The position numbers and the translations under genes are program-made. A stretch of 64,000 bases of DNA from contig NZ_JAGTAS010000048.1 in NCBI RefSeq assembly GCF_025685425.1, positions 62,001 through 126,000 of the forward strand, read 5' to 3'. The notes under the pieces were generated by a model. It was not told where the DNA came from and ran no database searches. It was given only the letters and a program-made list of their open reading frames with translations. This DNA is from Terriglobus albidus. GTDB lineage: Bacteria; Acidobacteriota; Terriglobia; Terriglobales; Acidobacteriaceae. This document shows positions 1 through 10,903 of the stretch, piece after piece; positions within the stretch are counted from its first letter, which is position 1, and each line of letters starts with the position of its first letter.

Positions 1-62
1 TTTTCCAATGAAAACGCCGCTGCACGCCTTTCCGGGATACCCAGCAACAGTGAAAATGCTCT
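1..62 (-). repeat. Family A palindromic element, copy A1 (cut by window edge)
   Basis: The right terminal inverted repeat, ending GAAAATGCTCT, lies at 47-62. The internal GCCGCTGCAC and TCCGGGATACCC blocks match the other copies. The left end is outside the window. The element's outer edge provides the stop codon (cta, read TAG on the minus strand, 61-63) of the neighbouring acetyltransferase. Confidence 0.85.
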
Positions 63-600
63 AAATCCTCTTCCGCATCCTCACTACCTCAACCGTCAGT
101 CCCCCACCCACCGGCGCGTGGTGTCGCTCGATCTCGACATACCCGTGCTTCAGGTAAACCGGATACCCGGTCAGCGTTGCACCCATCTCCAGCTCCCGGA
201 AACCCTCTGCCGCGGCGGCCTCTTCGGCGGTCCTCAGCACCAGGCTGCCCAGGCCTTTCCGGGCATGGTCCGGATGCACGAAGATCGCCCGGATCTTGGC
301 TGCGTCTTTTGCGGGGTCAAGGAGTTCCGGTTCTTTGGCTTCGACTTGCGCATCGCCTCCGTAAAGGGTCTTCCGGCGGCTCCAGCCTCCACAGGCTGCG
401 AAAGTGCCGTCGGGCGCCTCTACGACGAAGTAGGTGCCATCTGCGACCAGCCGGGTATCGACGGTGAAGATGGTGCGGACGGCGGCATTAATCTCCGCCG
501 GGCCGTAGTCTCCGGCCTGCAGCGAACGGACGGAGAGCTCCAGCAACTGTTGCAAGTAGGGGACATCCGCGGCTCGTGCCGTGCGCAGGGTGTATTCCAT
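61..600 (-). CDS. GNAT family N-acetyltransferase
   Basis: This is probably an acetyl-CoA-dependent N-acetyltransferase of unknown substrate. The protein is about 179 aa. The acetyl-CoA-binding motif A reads IRAIFVHPDHARKGLGS, with the expected R/K-x-G-x-G loop, and GYPVYLKHGYVEIE near the C-terminus is the usual beta6-alpha4 region. I chose the ATG at 600 (MEYTLRTAR) because the fold begins there. An in-frame ATG at 645 would add 15 residues with no family resemblance, and neither start has a clear Shine-Dalgarno. The stop codon TAG falls in the terminal inverted repeat of the adjacent family A element. The gene is divergent from gyrB. The family call is firm and the substrate unknown. Confidence 0.85.
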   Translation of the reverse strand: MEYTLRTARAADVPYLQQLLELSVRSLQAGDYGPAEINAAVRTIFTVDTRLVADGTYFVVEAPDGTFAACGGWSRRKTLYGGDAQVEAKEPELLDPAKDAAKIRAIFVHPDHARKGLGSLVLRTAEEAAAAEGFRELEMGATLTGYPVYLKHGYVEIERHHAPVGGGLTVEVVRMRKRI

Positions 601-682
601 GGAAAAAGTGTGCCATTTCCCGCGAAAAACGCCATGTTTGGGCATCTGGGCACACCAGCGGGAAGACCCCCGAACGTGCTAA

Positions 683-3364
<2,682 letters not shown>

Positions 3365-3382
3365 GTCCTTGTTCAACCCAAC

Positions 3383-3410
3383 AAAAGAGGAGGCCTCGGC
3401 CTCCTCTTTT
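3383..3410 (+). terminator. Rho-independent terminator of gyrB
   Basis: Perfect 12-bp stem (3383-3394 with 3399-3410) with a CTCG loop. The right arm ends in TTTT and is followed by GCTTTT. It starts 19 bases after the gyrB stop codon. Confidence 0.9.
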
Positions 3411-3450
3411 GCTTTTCAACGGTTTTAGGGCATATCGACAACGTGGAGTA

Positions 3451-3545
3451 ACCCATGCACCGGCTGCCCCACATACGCGAAGCTTATGTGGGAGCTTCGA
3501 GCGAAACTCGAATACGTGGGAGCCGTGGGCTTCTAGCCCACGGTG
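3451..3545 (+). repeat. Family D + B repeat fragment (D1/B1)
   Basis: A CCCATGCAC...TGCCCCAC block (family D) is followed by a TTCGAGCGAAACTCGAA hairpin and GTGGGAGCCGTGGGCTTCTAGCCCACGG (family B, short version). It sits directly upstream of the TauE/SafE gene, so that gene's promoter or leader overlaps repeat DNA. Confidence 0.75.
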
Positions 3546-3563
3546 CAACCTACAATAAAGACA

Positions 3564-4346
3564 ATGCCCGCCTATCTCACCACGCACGGCCACTATCTCT
3601 GGCTGATCCTTGCATCCTTCATCGCAGGCGTGATGAATGCGCTCGCGGGCGGAGGCTCGTTCGTTTCTTTCCCGGCGATGCTGGCAGTCGGCGTGCCGCC
3701 CATTCAGGCGAATGCAACGAACACTGTGGCTATCTGGCCGGGGCAGCTTACCTCGCTCGCTGCCTTGCGTGAAGACCTGCGCCGTGATGCCGCCTGGGTA
3801 GTGGCTGTCGCTTCGGTGATCGGCGGCATCGGCGGAGCGATCATTCTGCTGCACACACAGCAGCAGACCTTTCTGCATGTGCTGCCATGGATGCTGTTGG
3901 CGGCATCTTTACTCTTCGGCGTTAGCGGACGCATCTCCCGTTGGCTGCGCAGCCGCAGCGAACACCCGCATCTCGAGCACAAGGTTCCGGCACTTTACGT
4001 ACTGCTCTGCCTGCTGCCGGTTACCTTTTATATCGGCTACTTCGGCGCCGGCGCCGGGTTTCTGATCATGACGGTGCTGGCGCTCTTCGGCGTGGAAGAG
4101 ATGAACCAGTTGAATTCGCTCAAGGTGCTCGGCGCCTGTGTCTCGAACTTCTCCGCGGTGGTCACTTTCATCGTGCGCGGAGCGGTGGTTTGGCATTTCT
4201 GTCTGGTGGCGATGATCTTTGCCGGACTGGGCGGATGGCTCGGCGCCCGCTATGCCCGGCGTATGAACGGGAACGTGCTGCGTGCCCTGGTGGTTGTCAT
4301 CGGCTGTGCCGTCGCCGGCTGGTTCTTCTACCGCAATGCAGTTTGA
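3564..4346 (+). CDS. TauE/SafE-family membrane exporter
   Basis: Integral membrane protein of about 260 aa, of the TauE/SafE (former DUF81) family. Members are thought to move sulfite, sulfonates or other organic anions across the inner membrane. The family N-terminal motif FIAGVMNALAGGGSFVSFPAM and the following NATNTVAIWPG are clear. A second repeat half begins near FYIGYFGAGAGFLIMTVLALFG, giving the usual two-fold architecture of about eight helices. I chose the ATG at 3564 over a GTG at 3543 because 3543 lies inside repeat DNA. The next gene starts 26 bases downstream, so co-transcription is possible. The substrate cannot be told. Confidence 0.88.
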   Translation: MPAYLTTHGHYLWLILASFIAGVMNALAGGGSFVSFPAMLAVGVPPIQANATNTVAIWPGQLTSLAALREDLRRDAAWVVAVASVIGGIGGAIILLHTQQQTFLHVLPWMLLAASLLFGVSGRISRWLRSRSEHPHLEHKVPALYVLLCLLPVTFYIGYFGAGAGFLIMTVLALFGVEEMNQLNSLKVLGACVSNFSAVVTFIVRGAVVWHFCLVAMIFAGLGGWLGARYARRMNGNVLRALVVVIGCAVAGWFFYRNAV

Positions 4347-4371
4347 AAATCGAGCCTAAAATAGAAACAGT

Positions 4372-4806
4372 ATGAGTCACGAAGGCATCCGTTTCGTCAG
4401 CCGGGAAGAGGCGCTGGCCGACGCCGCGCAGGACAACCGTCTGCCGCGCGAGGCGGTCACTCCGGCCAAGGTGCGCGTGCACCTGACCTCCGGCGAAGGC
4501 GTCGAGATCGAGTGGAAGGACGGCCATCGTTCGCAGTGGACCTTCCCCTGGCTGCGTGATGCCTGCCCCTGCGCCACCTGCCATGAAGAGCGCCAGCATA
4601 CCGGTCGTAAGCCGGGTGAGGCGAAGCCAAAAGCCAAGGAGCTCTTCACGATGTACCAGGCGCCTGCAAAGCCGGTCTCGGTGGAGAAGATCGGCAACTA
4701 CGCGCTGAAATTCAAGTGGAATGACGGCCACGAGGCCGGCATCTACTCCTGGGATCACCTGCGCCGTGTCTGTAACTGTGACGCCTGCCGGAGTGCACGG
4801 GCGTGA
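4372..4806 (+). CDS. DUF971 (GBBH-like N-terminal domain) protein
   Basis: Small protein of 144 aa made of one DUF971 domain, the N-terminal domain of gamma-butyrobetaine hydroxylase-like proteins. Here it stands alone. It contains CPCATCHEERQ and CNCDACRSAR, two paired-cysteine motifs that may bind a metal. The repeated W-x-DGH motif (IEWKDGHRSQWTFPWLRDAC and FKWNDGHEAGIYSWDHLR) is typical of the family. The stop codon overlaps the next gene's GTG start by 4 bases, suggesting translational coupling to the flavin reductase. The biological role of stand-alone DUF971 proteins is not settled; links to iron-sulfur metabolism have been suggested. Confidence 0.85.
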   Translation: MSHEGIRFVSREEALADAAQDNRLPREAVTPAKVRVHLTSGEGVEIEWKDGHRSQWTFPWLRDACPCATCHEERQHTGRKPGEAKPKAKELFTMYQAPAKPVSVEKIGNYALKFKWNDGHEAGIYSWDHLRRVCNCDACRSARA

Positions 4807-5462
4807 TCGCTGCCACGCTCACTGCGAAGCGTTTGCTCAGTGAAGCCTCGCAGACCTGGGAGCTCTCCTTCACCTGCAGTGAACCGCTCACCTATCAGCC
4901 CGGCCAGTTCTACTCGTTTGTGACGCAGCGTGACGGCAAGCAGGAGGTTCGCGCATATTCGTTGACGCAGGCTCCCGAGGGCGCCCGCATGGTGCTCTGT
5001 CTCAATCGCGCCGGATGGTATTCCAACCTGCTGTGCAATCTCGAGACTGGGGGGACGGTGCAGGTACAAGGTCCCTACGGTGGGTTTGTGCTTCGCGAAG
5101 GTCCAGGCATTATCCTCGCCGATGGCGTCGGTATTGCGCCTGTAGCAGCGATGGTGGATGCCTTACTACGAGCACAGAGCAACGCCGGCCCGCTGCATCT
5201 GCTGCATACCGCCTCTTCGGAATCGGAGATGTTTTATCGTGACCGCTTTGAGCACGCTGAACGCGAAATTGCCGGGTTCCATTATCTGCCGCTGCCGGGC
5301 GTTGAGGTCGCTCCGCATCTGGAAGAGATTCTGTCGCAAGCTGGAGATGAAAAGCCGACTGCCTACATCGTCGGCCTGAATGCTTTCGCCGCTCCCTTGC
5401 GGCAGTGGTTCAAAGACCGCGGATGGGATCGTAAGCAGATCGTCTTCGAGCGTTACGACTGA
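4803..5462 (+). CDS. Ferredoxin-NADP reductase-type FAD-binding oxidoreductase
   Basis: Flavoprotein of 219 aa that should pass electrons between NAD(P)H and an acceptor. The N-terminal FAD-binding barrel contains RAYSLTQAP (the RxYS flavin motif, residues about 43-51). It is followed by GPYGGFVLREG and the NAD(P)-binding half, starting near GIILADGVGIAPVAAMVDAL. There is no ferredoxin domain, so the partner must be separate. It starts with GTG in a GTGA overlap with the DUF971 gene, implying the two are made together. A cysteine-rich DUF971 partner next to a reductase suggests, but does not prove, a redox or Fe-S role for the pair. Confidence 0.82.
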   Translation: MIAATLTAKRLLSEASQTWELSFTCSEPLTYQPGQFYSFVTQRDGKQEVRAYSLTQAPEGARMVLCLNRAGWYSNLLCNLETGGTVQVQGPYGGFVLREGPGIILADGVGIAPVAAMVDALLRAQSNAGPLHLLHTASSESEMFYRDRFEHAEREIAGFHYLPLPGVEVAPHLEEILSQAGDEKPTAYIVGLNAFAAPLRQWFKDRGWDRKQIVFERYD

Positions 5463-5491
5463 TGCAAAGCTCGACCCCATAAGTAAAGTTA

Positions 5492-5661
5492 TCGAGCGAA
5501 GCTCGATCCAGGTGGGAGCCGTGGGCTTCAGTCCACGGTCTATCGGATCAACAGAGAATGGGCTTCAGCCCTGGGACTTTCCTTACTAACAGAGAAGGCC
5601 CAAGGCTAAGCCCAATTACTTTTACGCCTTTATCAGCGGGCTGAAGCCCGCTGCTCCCACC
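5492..5661 (+). repeat. Family B composite repeat, copy B2
   Basis: A TCGAGCGAAGCTCGA hairpin is followed by GGTGGGAGCCGTGGGCTTCAG...CCACGG, an internal GGGCTTCAGCCC...GGGCTAAGCCC pair and a closing AGCGGGCTGAAGCCCGCTGCTCCCACC. The outer GGTGGGAGC and GCTCCCACC pair over the whole unit. It fills the gap between two convergent genes, where it may act as a bidirectional terminator. Confidence 0.85.
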
Positions 5662-5673
5662 AGACCAAACACA

Positions 5674-6492
5674 CTACAGATTGAACAGCTCTTTCAACCG
5701 TTTCGTCTGTGCGCGGCTTACCGGAATCTCCGTCTGCTGGCGGTCATCCATACGGAGCTGATAGCTTGACTTGAACCACGGCACAACTTCGCGGATGTGA
5801 TGGATGTTCACCACGTAGCTGCGATGGGCGCGCCAGAAGATCTCCGGATTCAACTGGTCCATCAACTCTTCGAGTGTGCGGCAGTTTGAGGTTCCTTCAA
5901 CATTCTGCGTCACGATCGAGATCTGGCCCTCATCGATGGCGGCAAAGCAGATGTGCTTCTGATCGACCAGAAGCAGCCGGTTCTGCGCCCGCACTACGAC
6001 CTTGCTGCTGGCGCGTGCCGGAGCGGCAGCCTGCTGGGCCTGCTCCTCCAGCAGCTTCATCAGGGCATCGAGCTTGGCGCTGTTTGGATCAGTAGGAGCT
6101 TGCGCAGCGGCAGCGGCCTCCGCAGCGACACGGCCGCGCGCTTTTTCCACTGTCTGTTCCACACGCGCGCGGTCGAAGGGCTTCAGCAGGTAGTCAACCG
6201 CATTCACTTCAAAGGCGCGTACGGCGTATTGATCGTATGCCGTGGCGAAGACCACCTGCGGCAGGCGCGCCACCTTGCCGATCAGCTTCTTCAGAACGGC
6301 AAACCCATCCAGGCCCGGCATCTGAACGTCAAGAAAGACAACGTCAGGTTTGTGTTCACGGATGAGTTCGACGGCTTCAATCCCATTCGATCCCTGAGCA
6401 AGCACTTCCACATCGCCGGCTTTTTCCAGCAGGTATTCCAGCTCCTGCCGGGCAAGCGGTTCGTCGTCGATGATGAGAGCGGTCATCGCCAT
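5674..6492 (-). CDS. LytTR-family DNA-binding response regulator
   Basis: Two-component response regulator of 272 aa. The receiver domain (1-125) has acidic residues Asp9/Asp10, phospho-acceptor Asp55 in VVFLDVQMPG and Lys104 in YLLKPF. An Ala/Gln-rich linker (about 118-160) joins it to a C-terminal LytTR DNA-binding domain (about 165-270) containing FWRAHRSYVVN and the ending VSRAQTKRLKELF. LytTR regulators usually pair with a 5TM or LytS-like histidine kinase. No such kinase is adjacent, so this appears to be an orphan. It ends against the B2 repeat. Target genes cannot be inferred. Confidence 0.93.
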   Translation of the reverse strand: MAMTALIIDDEPLARQELEYLLEKAGDVEVLAQGSNGIEAVELIREHKPDVVFLDVQMPGLDGFAVLKKLIGKVARLPQVVFATAYDQYAVRAFEVNAVDYLLKPFDRARVEQTVEKARGRVAAEAAAAAQAPTDPNSAKLDALMKLLEEQAQQAAAPARASSKVVVRAQNRLLLVDQKHICFAAIDEGQISIVTQNVEGTSNCRTLEELMDQLNPEIFWRAHRSYVVNIHHIREVVPWFKSSYQLRMDDRQQTEIPVSRAQTKRLKELFNL

Positions 6493-6619
6493 GCCAATGA
6501 TTCAGTATAGAAGAAAGGGAGCGAGCGGCTCGTGCGTGTTATCGACAAGCCAGGTTTGAATCCCTACACATGATGGGAATGATGTTTGAATAGCCGGACC
6601 GCGAACAAAATTGTAGCGG

Positions 6620-7153
6620 CTACTCGTCGTGGTAAGCCCGCAGGCGGCGCGGAGATCCATCGGCGGCAAGATCGTGTCCGCAGTTGGAGCAGTAGATGTC
6701 AGTGATCTGTACGCTGCGGAAGCACTGTCCACAAACCGGTGCGGTCTGGAAGCGGCACTGCGGGCAGAAGTTGTAGCCGGCCTGCAACTCCGTGCTGCAG
6801 TGTGGGCAGCGGGAGACGACCGGCTGCCGCACCAGGAAGTAGACAATGGCTCCGATGCCGGCCGGCATCAGGATGACCATCAGCATCCAGAGCGGCGCCG
6901 ACATATTGCGGCGTTTGACATCGCGGCTGACGTATCCGGCCAGCAGAGCATAGCTTGAGAGAGCTGAGCCCCAGAAGAAGCCCATGGCGATCCGCATGGC
7001 CAGCAGCTCACCGTGCCGGTGAGGCATCTTGAAGTGAAAAAGATACTGCAGCCCTACAAAGAAGATCGCGGCGAGCAGAATCGACCAGGTAGGAATCAGG
7101 CTCAGGTCGTACTCGGCGCTGCCAGTATCTCTGCGCTCGTGAACTTCCGCCAT
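6620..7153 (-). CDS. Membrane protein with two C-terminal zinc ribbons
   Basis: Protein of 177 aa with three predicted membrane segments (about residues 20-40, 55-75 and 88-110). A cytosolic tail carries two CxxC...CxxC ribbons: CPHCSTELQAGYNFCPQC and CGQCFRSVQITDIYCSNC. Each should bind one zinc. The function is unknown; such ribbons often mediate protein-protein or nucleic-acid contacts. I chose the ATG at 7153 because it forms a TAATG overlap with the upstream gene's stop. A start at 7234 would overlap that gene by 82 bases. It is the last gene of a three-gene ECF-sigma operon, so it may take part in signalling to or from that sigma factor (inference). Confidence 0.72.
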   Translation of the reverse strand: MAEVHERRDTGSAEYDLSLIPTWSILLAAIFFVGLQYLFHFKMPHRHGELLAMRIAMGFFWGSALSSYALLAGYVSRDVKRRNMSAPLWMLMVILMPAGIGAIVYFLVRQPVVSRCPHCSTELQAGYNFCPQCRFQTAPVCGQCFRSVQITDIYCSNCGHDLAADGSPRRLRAYHDE

Positions 7154-7479
7154 TAATGATTTCCTCCGCGGCCAGCATTCACACGCTTGTACCAAACCAC
7201 GCCGATCGCTGCTGCGGAGACAGGGATGAGCCACATGAGCAGCACGAAGATCTGTTCACTGGCATAAGGCAACGTGTCTTCCACGTCGGAGTCCGAGGCG
7301 AGGATCACCGCCGTAGTCACCATGGCAGCAATCAGCAGGACACCTCCGAAGATGAGCGGGAGATACAGACTCCGCACCTTCCTCTTCTGTGCCTGTTGTT
7401 TCAGGGCCTGTGCGCGAATCGCCCGGTGCGTGCGATTGACGACGCGGGATGGAGCGGTGGAAGTCATGATTGTAGCCAT
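7153..7479 (-). CDS. Small two-TM membrane protein in ECF-sigma operon
   Basis: I do not recognise the family. It is a 108-aa protein with a basic N-terminal 35 residues (RTHRAIRAQALKQQAQKRK), then two hydrophobic helices (about 40-61 and 78-97) separated by an acidic loop (SDSDVEDTLPY). Its ATG overlaps the sigma-factor stop (TGATG) and its own stop overlaps the next start (TAATG), so all three genes are translationally coupled. It occupies the place where an anti-sigma factor normally sits. It has neither a zinc-binding HxxxCxxC anti-sigma motif nor a FecR-like domain. A role as an atypical membrane anti-sigma is possible but unproven. Confidence 0.65.
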   Translation of the reverse strand: MATIMTSTAPSRVVNRTHRAIRAQALKQQAQKRKVRSLYLPLIFGGVLLIAAMVTTAVILASDSDVEDTLPYASEQIFVLLMWLIPVSAAAIGVVWYKRVNAGRGGNH

Positions 7480-8126
7480 CACCGTGTTCCTTCCGCCGGT
7501 AATCTGCGAAGGGCTTCGACCTGCGGCCGCAGGGCTGCGAGGCCGCGATAGAGCCGGGATTTCACGGTCGAGAGAGGAGCCCGTGTCACTGTCGCAATCT
7601 CCTCAAGCGACATATCTTCATGGAAGCGCAGCGTCAGCACCTCGCGGTAACTGGGCTCCAGCGTCAGCAGCACGGTGGCTACCTCTGCGGCGTTCTCACG
7701 CTCCTGAAACTGTTCGAAGGGCGAGGGTGCATCCAGGGCAATCTCGAAGGGGCGCTCGTCTTCTCCGCCTTCGCTCATCTCATCCAGACTGGCCATGGTC
7801 TTGCGGCGGGCGTTGTCGATCACGAGGTTGCGGGCGATCGTGAACAGCCAGGTCTCAAAACGAGCTTTGCCGTTGTACTGAGAGCCACGCACCAGAACCC
7901 GCATCCAGGTCTCCTGGAAAAGGTCCTCGGCCATCTCCCGGCGTCCGGTCAGGAAGGTCAGGTAGCGCATCAGGCGGTGCTGATACTGCTCGATCAGTGT
8001 GTCCAGAAGGTCCGCGTCCTGCCGTTTCAGCCCGCGCGCAATGGCGGCGTTTTCCTGCGCCTGCTCCGCGATGGCGGCTTCAGTACGGACTATAGAGAAG
8101 GACGGCACATTTCCTCTGACGGGCAT
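7479..8126 (-). CDS. ECF-type RNA polymerase sigma factor
   Basis: Extracytoplasmic-function sigma factor of about 215 aa. Region 2 covers LLDTLIEQYQHRLMRYL through AEDLFQETWMRV and FETWLFTIARNLVIDNAR, which binds core polymerase and the -10 element. Region 4 is LEPSYREVLTLRFHEDMSLEEIA..STVKSRLYRG, a helix-turn-helix for the -35 element. I chose the ATG at 8126; the longest frame, to 8351, would run into the divergent rlmB gene. It heads a tightly coupled operon with two membrane proteins and is divergent from rlmB across 156 bases. Its regulator and promoter targets cannot be read from the sequence. Confidence 0.9.
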   Translation of the reverse strand: MPVRGNVPSFSIVRTEAAIAEQAQENAAIARGLKRQDADLLDTLIEQYQHRLMRYLTFLTGRREMAEDLFQETWMRVLVRGSQYNGKARFETWLFTIARNLVIDNARRKTMASLDEMSEGGEDERPFEIALDAPSPFEQFQERENAAEVATVLLTLEPSYREVLTLRFHEDMSLEEIATVTRAPLSTVKSRLYRGLAALRPQVEALRRLPAEGTR

Positions 8127-8282
8127 ATCGCGCCAAAAGACTCGGAGGCGGCGATTTTTTCGTAAAAATCGAGTGAGGATCAGTATAGGTCCGTGGCCGC
8201 GGCGGCGAAACAGAATTTCCCGCATTCGACGGTGCCTGGTAACGGTCAATTCTGTCTTCTGGACAGACGATAAACTGCTTGG

Positions 8283-9068
8283 ATGGAAGTTCTGTACGGC
8301 ATTCACCCGGTGGAGGAGGCAGTACGCTCCGGCGGCCGTCCGCTGGATCACGTCCGCTTCGCCCGTGACCGCCGCGATGCCCGGCTGGAAACAGTGCTCG
8401 ATCTCTGCCGCAAAGCAGGAGTTAAGTGCTCGCCGGCCTCAAAAGATGAGCTCACCCGGCTGGCCAAGACCGAGATGCACCAGGGTATTGTTGCGCAGGT
8501 ACGCGAGCGTAAGTTCCTGGCAATCGAGGACTTGCTGGCTGCTCCACCCCGAAACGGAGAGCATTATTTCTTCCTCGCCCTTGACGGCGTCGAAGACCCA
8601 CACAATCTCGGTGCGCTGCTGCGTACTGCCGATGGGGCCGGGGTCGATGGCGTCCTTCTGCCCGAACGGCGCTCAGCGCCTCTGACCGCCGTGGTCGCGA
8701 AGTCGTCGGCGGGCGCCAGTGAACACGTCCGTATCGCCCGCGTCACCAACCTGGTGCGAGCTCTGGAGACCTTGAAAGAGGCAAATGTCTGGGTGGTCGG
8801 CCTGGATGAACGTGGCACGCCCGATTACAGCGATTACGACTTCAAAACTCACACGGCGCTGGTCCTTGGACGCGAGGGCGCCGGGCTGCACGACCTGGTC
8901 AAGCGCACCTGCGATCACCTGCTGCGCATCCCGATGGCAGGCTCCGTCAGCTCCCTGAACGTCTCCGTCGCCGGGGCGGTGGTGATGTATGAGGCGATGC
9001 GACAGCGGGCCGGCGCTCCCGCGCAGGTGGCAAAGCCGTCCAAACCGCGTAAGGGTTTAGGTTCCTAG
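8283..9068 (+). CDS. rlmB: 23S rRNA 2'-O-methyltransferase RlmB (SpoU/TrmH family)
   Basis: SAM-dependent SPOUT methyltransferase that methylates the 2'-hydroxyl of a guanosine in the peptidyl-transferase loop of 23S rRNA (G2251 in E. coli numbering). The N-terminal RNA-binding domain starts MEVLYGIHPVEEAV. The three catalytic SpoU motifs are visible: DPHNLGALLRTADGAG, LVLGREGAGL and the knot-forming IPMAGSVSSLNVSVA. The length of 261 aa is normal. The C-terminal tail PAQVAKPSKPRKG is basic and probably disordered. The stop abuts the ATG of the next gene with no gap. RlmB versus other SpoU methyltransferases is judged on the whole-length resemblance. Confidence 0.9.
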   Translation: MEVLYGIHPVEEAVRSGGRPLDHVRFARDRRDARLETVLDLCRKAGVKCSPASKDELTRLAKTEMHQGIVAQVRERKFLAIEDLLAAPPRNGEHYFFLALDGVEDPHNLGALLRTADGAGVDGVLLPERRSAPLTAVVAKSSAGASEHVRIARVTNLVRALETLKEANVWVVGLDERGTPDYSDYDFKTHTALVLGREGAGLHDLVKRTCDHLLRIPMAGSVSSLNVSVAGAVVMYEAMRQRAGAPAQVAKPSKPRKGLGS

Positions 9069-10895
9069 ATGTATTTTGTAAGCCGATTGGGATGTACGGC
9101 CCTGTTGCTGGCCGCTGGTGTGGCGTGGGCGCAGCAGCCGCCGCAGGTCATCGTTCAGTCTCCTCCGGAGACGGCCCAGAAGAAACCCGCCGTATTGATC
9201 CAGCTCTCGGACGAGGTCCGCTCGTCGCTGATCTTCACTGCCTATGACATGGATCTCCACCTGAATACCTCGGAGAGCATGCTCTCCGCGCGGGTGCGGC
9301 TGACGGTGCGCAATGGTGGAACGAAGCCCATCGAGGACCTTCCGCTCCAGATCTCCTCGTCCATGATGTGGGATCTGGCCCGTCTGGTTGAAGATGGCAG
9401 CTCGGTCACCCTGCCGGTGGCCCAGCACCAGGTGAAGACCGATCTCGACCACACGGCTGCAGTGACCGAGGCTGTGCTGCATCTGCCCAGGCCTCTCTCC
9501 GTCGATGCCTCGGTGACTCTCGATGTGCTGTATTCCGGCAAAGTGAAGCAGACGACCGGATCCGAGAGCTCGTCCGCCCCATCCGCTTTGGAGTGGGATC
9601 GCATCACGGACGACTTCACCGGCGTCCGGGGCTTCGGCAATGTGCTCTGGTACCCCGTCAGCGCTCCGCCCGCGTTCCTTGGCGATGGCAACCGGGTCTA
9701 TGACCTGATCGGCCGCAACCGGCTCGCGACGCAGACGGCCCGTGTGAGCGGTCGCCTTACCGTCGAGTATGCCGGCGACCCACCGCGGCTGGCGTTTTTG
9801 TCCGGCCATCAGGCTGTACTGGAGACGCACCAGGACAATCCGAATCAGCCCTCCGCCGCTGCCACCGGTGTGGCCACCGGGAGCTTCGCTGGATTTCCTC
9901 TGGGCTTCCGTCCGCTCAGCCTCTTTCTCAGCAAAGATCAGCCGGAGATGTTAGGTGGTGGCTATCTGGCCGTAATCTCTGAAGCCGCCGACCGGGCTAG
10001 CAACCTGAACAAGACAGCGCTGAATGTTTTTCCGCTGCTTACCACCTGGCTGGGGGCGCGGCCCAACCGACCGCTGACACTGCTGGAAGCGGACATCCTG
10101 CAGCCCTTTGAGTCTGGACCGTTTCTCGTTGGGCAACTCCCTGGTCACCCCAACGAAGCTACAGAGGTGCTGGTGCATGCCTTTACGCACGCCTATACCG
10201 GTAACCAGCCCGCCTGGCTGGATGAAGGTCTGGCGCGCTTTATGGAGCTGCTGTGGATCGAGCGCACCGAAGGACGCGAAGCCGCGATTGCAGCGCTGGA
10301 AGACGGTCGTGGTGCATTGACGCTGCTCGAGCCTGACCTCTCCCAACCGGATGCGGGTGATGGGCAACCCCTGGAGAAGGCGCACAGCGATCTGATCTAC
10401 CGCAACAAAGCGGCCTATGTGCTGTGGATGCTGCGGTCAATCGCCGGAGATACCGCCCTGCAGCAGGCGCTGGCCGCACTGCGGACGCAGGCCACACCGA
10501 ATGCGGCAACCTTCCGCCGTCTGCTTGAAGAGACATCGCAGAAAGACCTCGGCTGGTTCTTTGACGATTGGGTCGACCATGACCGTGGCTTGCCCGATCT
10601 CTCCATCGTCTCCGTAACGCCGCGCGCCATCGAGCATACCGGCGAGCGCACTGGCGGCTACCTGATCTCCGTTGAGGTCTCGAATACGGGCTACGCGGTG
10701 GCCGATGTTCCGATAACGATCCGCTCCGGTAACCTGACCACCACGGAGCGCCTGCGCATTCCGGGACGCTCCCGCTCGACCACCCGCATCGTCTTCAACG
10801 ACGCACCGCAGCAGGTCCAGGTCAACGACGGAACAACGCCAGAGCTACGCTCGACGGTGCATGTGCTGGATGTGAATTTGAAGACCGCACCGTAG
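9069..10895 (+). CDS. Secreted gluzincin-like (M1/peptidase-MA-like) protein with altered catalytic motif
   Basis: Exported protein of 608 aa with a signal peptide ending near VAWAQQ. Residues about 55-230 resemble an M1-aminopeptidase-like beta-domain. A helical peptidase-like domain follows with VLVHAFTHAYTGN and PAWLDEGLARFMELLW. In active gluzincins this reads HExxH followed by a Glu ligand in W-x-x-EG. Here both histidines (370, 374) and Glu386 are kept, but the catalytic Glu is Ala371. The C-terminal ~100 residues form a beta-domain (VEVSNTGYAVADVPITI). The protein may therefore bind zinc without hydrolysing peptides. Its ATG directly follows the rlmB stop. A small hairpin (10884-10902) spans its stop codon. 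Confidence 0.75.
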   Translation: MYFVSRLGCTALLLAAGVAWAQQPPQVIVQSPPETAQKKPAVLIQLSDEVRSSLIFTAYDMDLHLNTSESMLSARVRLTVRNGGTKPIEDLPLQISSSMMWDLARLVEDGSSVTLPVAQHQVKTDLDHTAAVTEAVLHLPRPLSVDASVTLDVLYSGKVKQTTGSESSSAPSALEWDRITDDFTGVRGFGNVLWYPVSAPPAFLGDGNRVYDLIGRNRLATQTARVSGRLTVEYAGDPPRLAFLSGHQAVLETHQDNPNQPSAAATGVATGSFAGFPLGFRPLSLFLSKDQPEMLGGGYLAVISEAADRASNLNKTALNVFPLLTTWLGARPNRPLTLLEADILQPFESGPFLVGQLPGHPNEATEVLVHAFTHAYTGNQPAWLDEGLARFMELLWIERTEGREAAIAALEDGRGALTLLEPDLSQPDAGDGQPLEKAHSDLIYRNKAAYVLWMLRSIAGDTALQQALAALRTQATPNAATFRRLLEETSQKDLGWFFDDWVDHDRGLPDLSIVSVTPRAIEHTGERTGGYLISVEVSNTGYAVADVPITIRSGNLTTTERLRIPGRSRSTTRIVFNDAPQQVQVNDGTTPELRSTVHVLDVNLKTAP

Positions 10896-10903
10896 GTGCG
10901 GTC

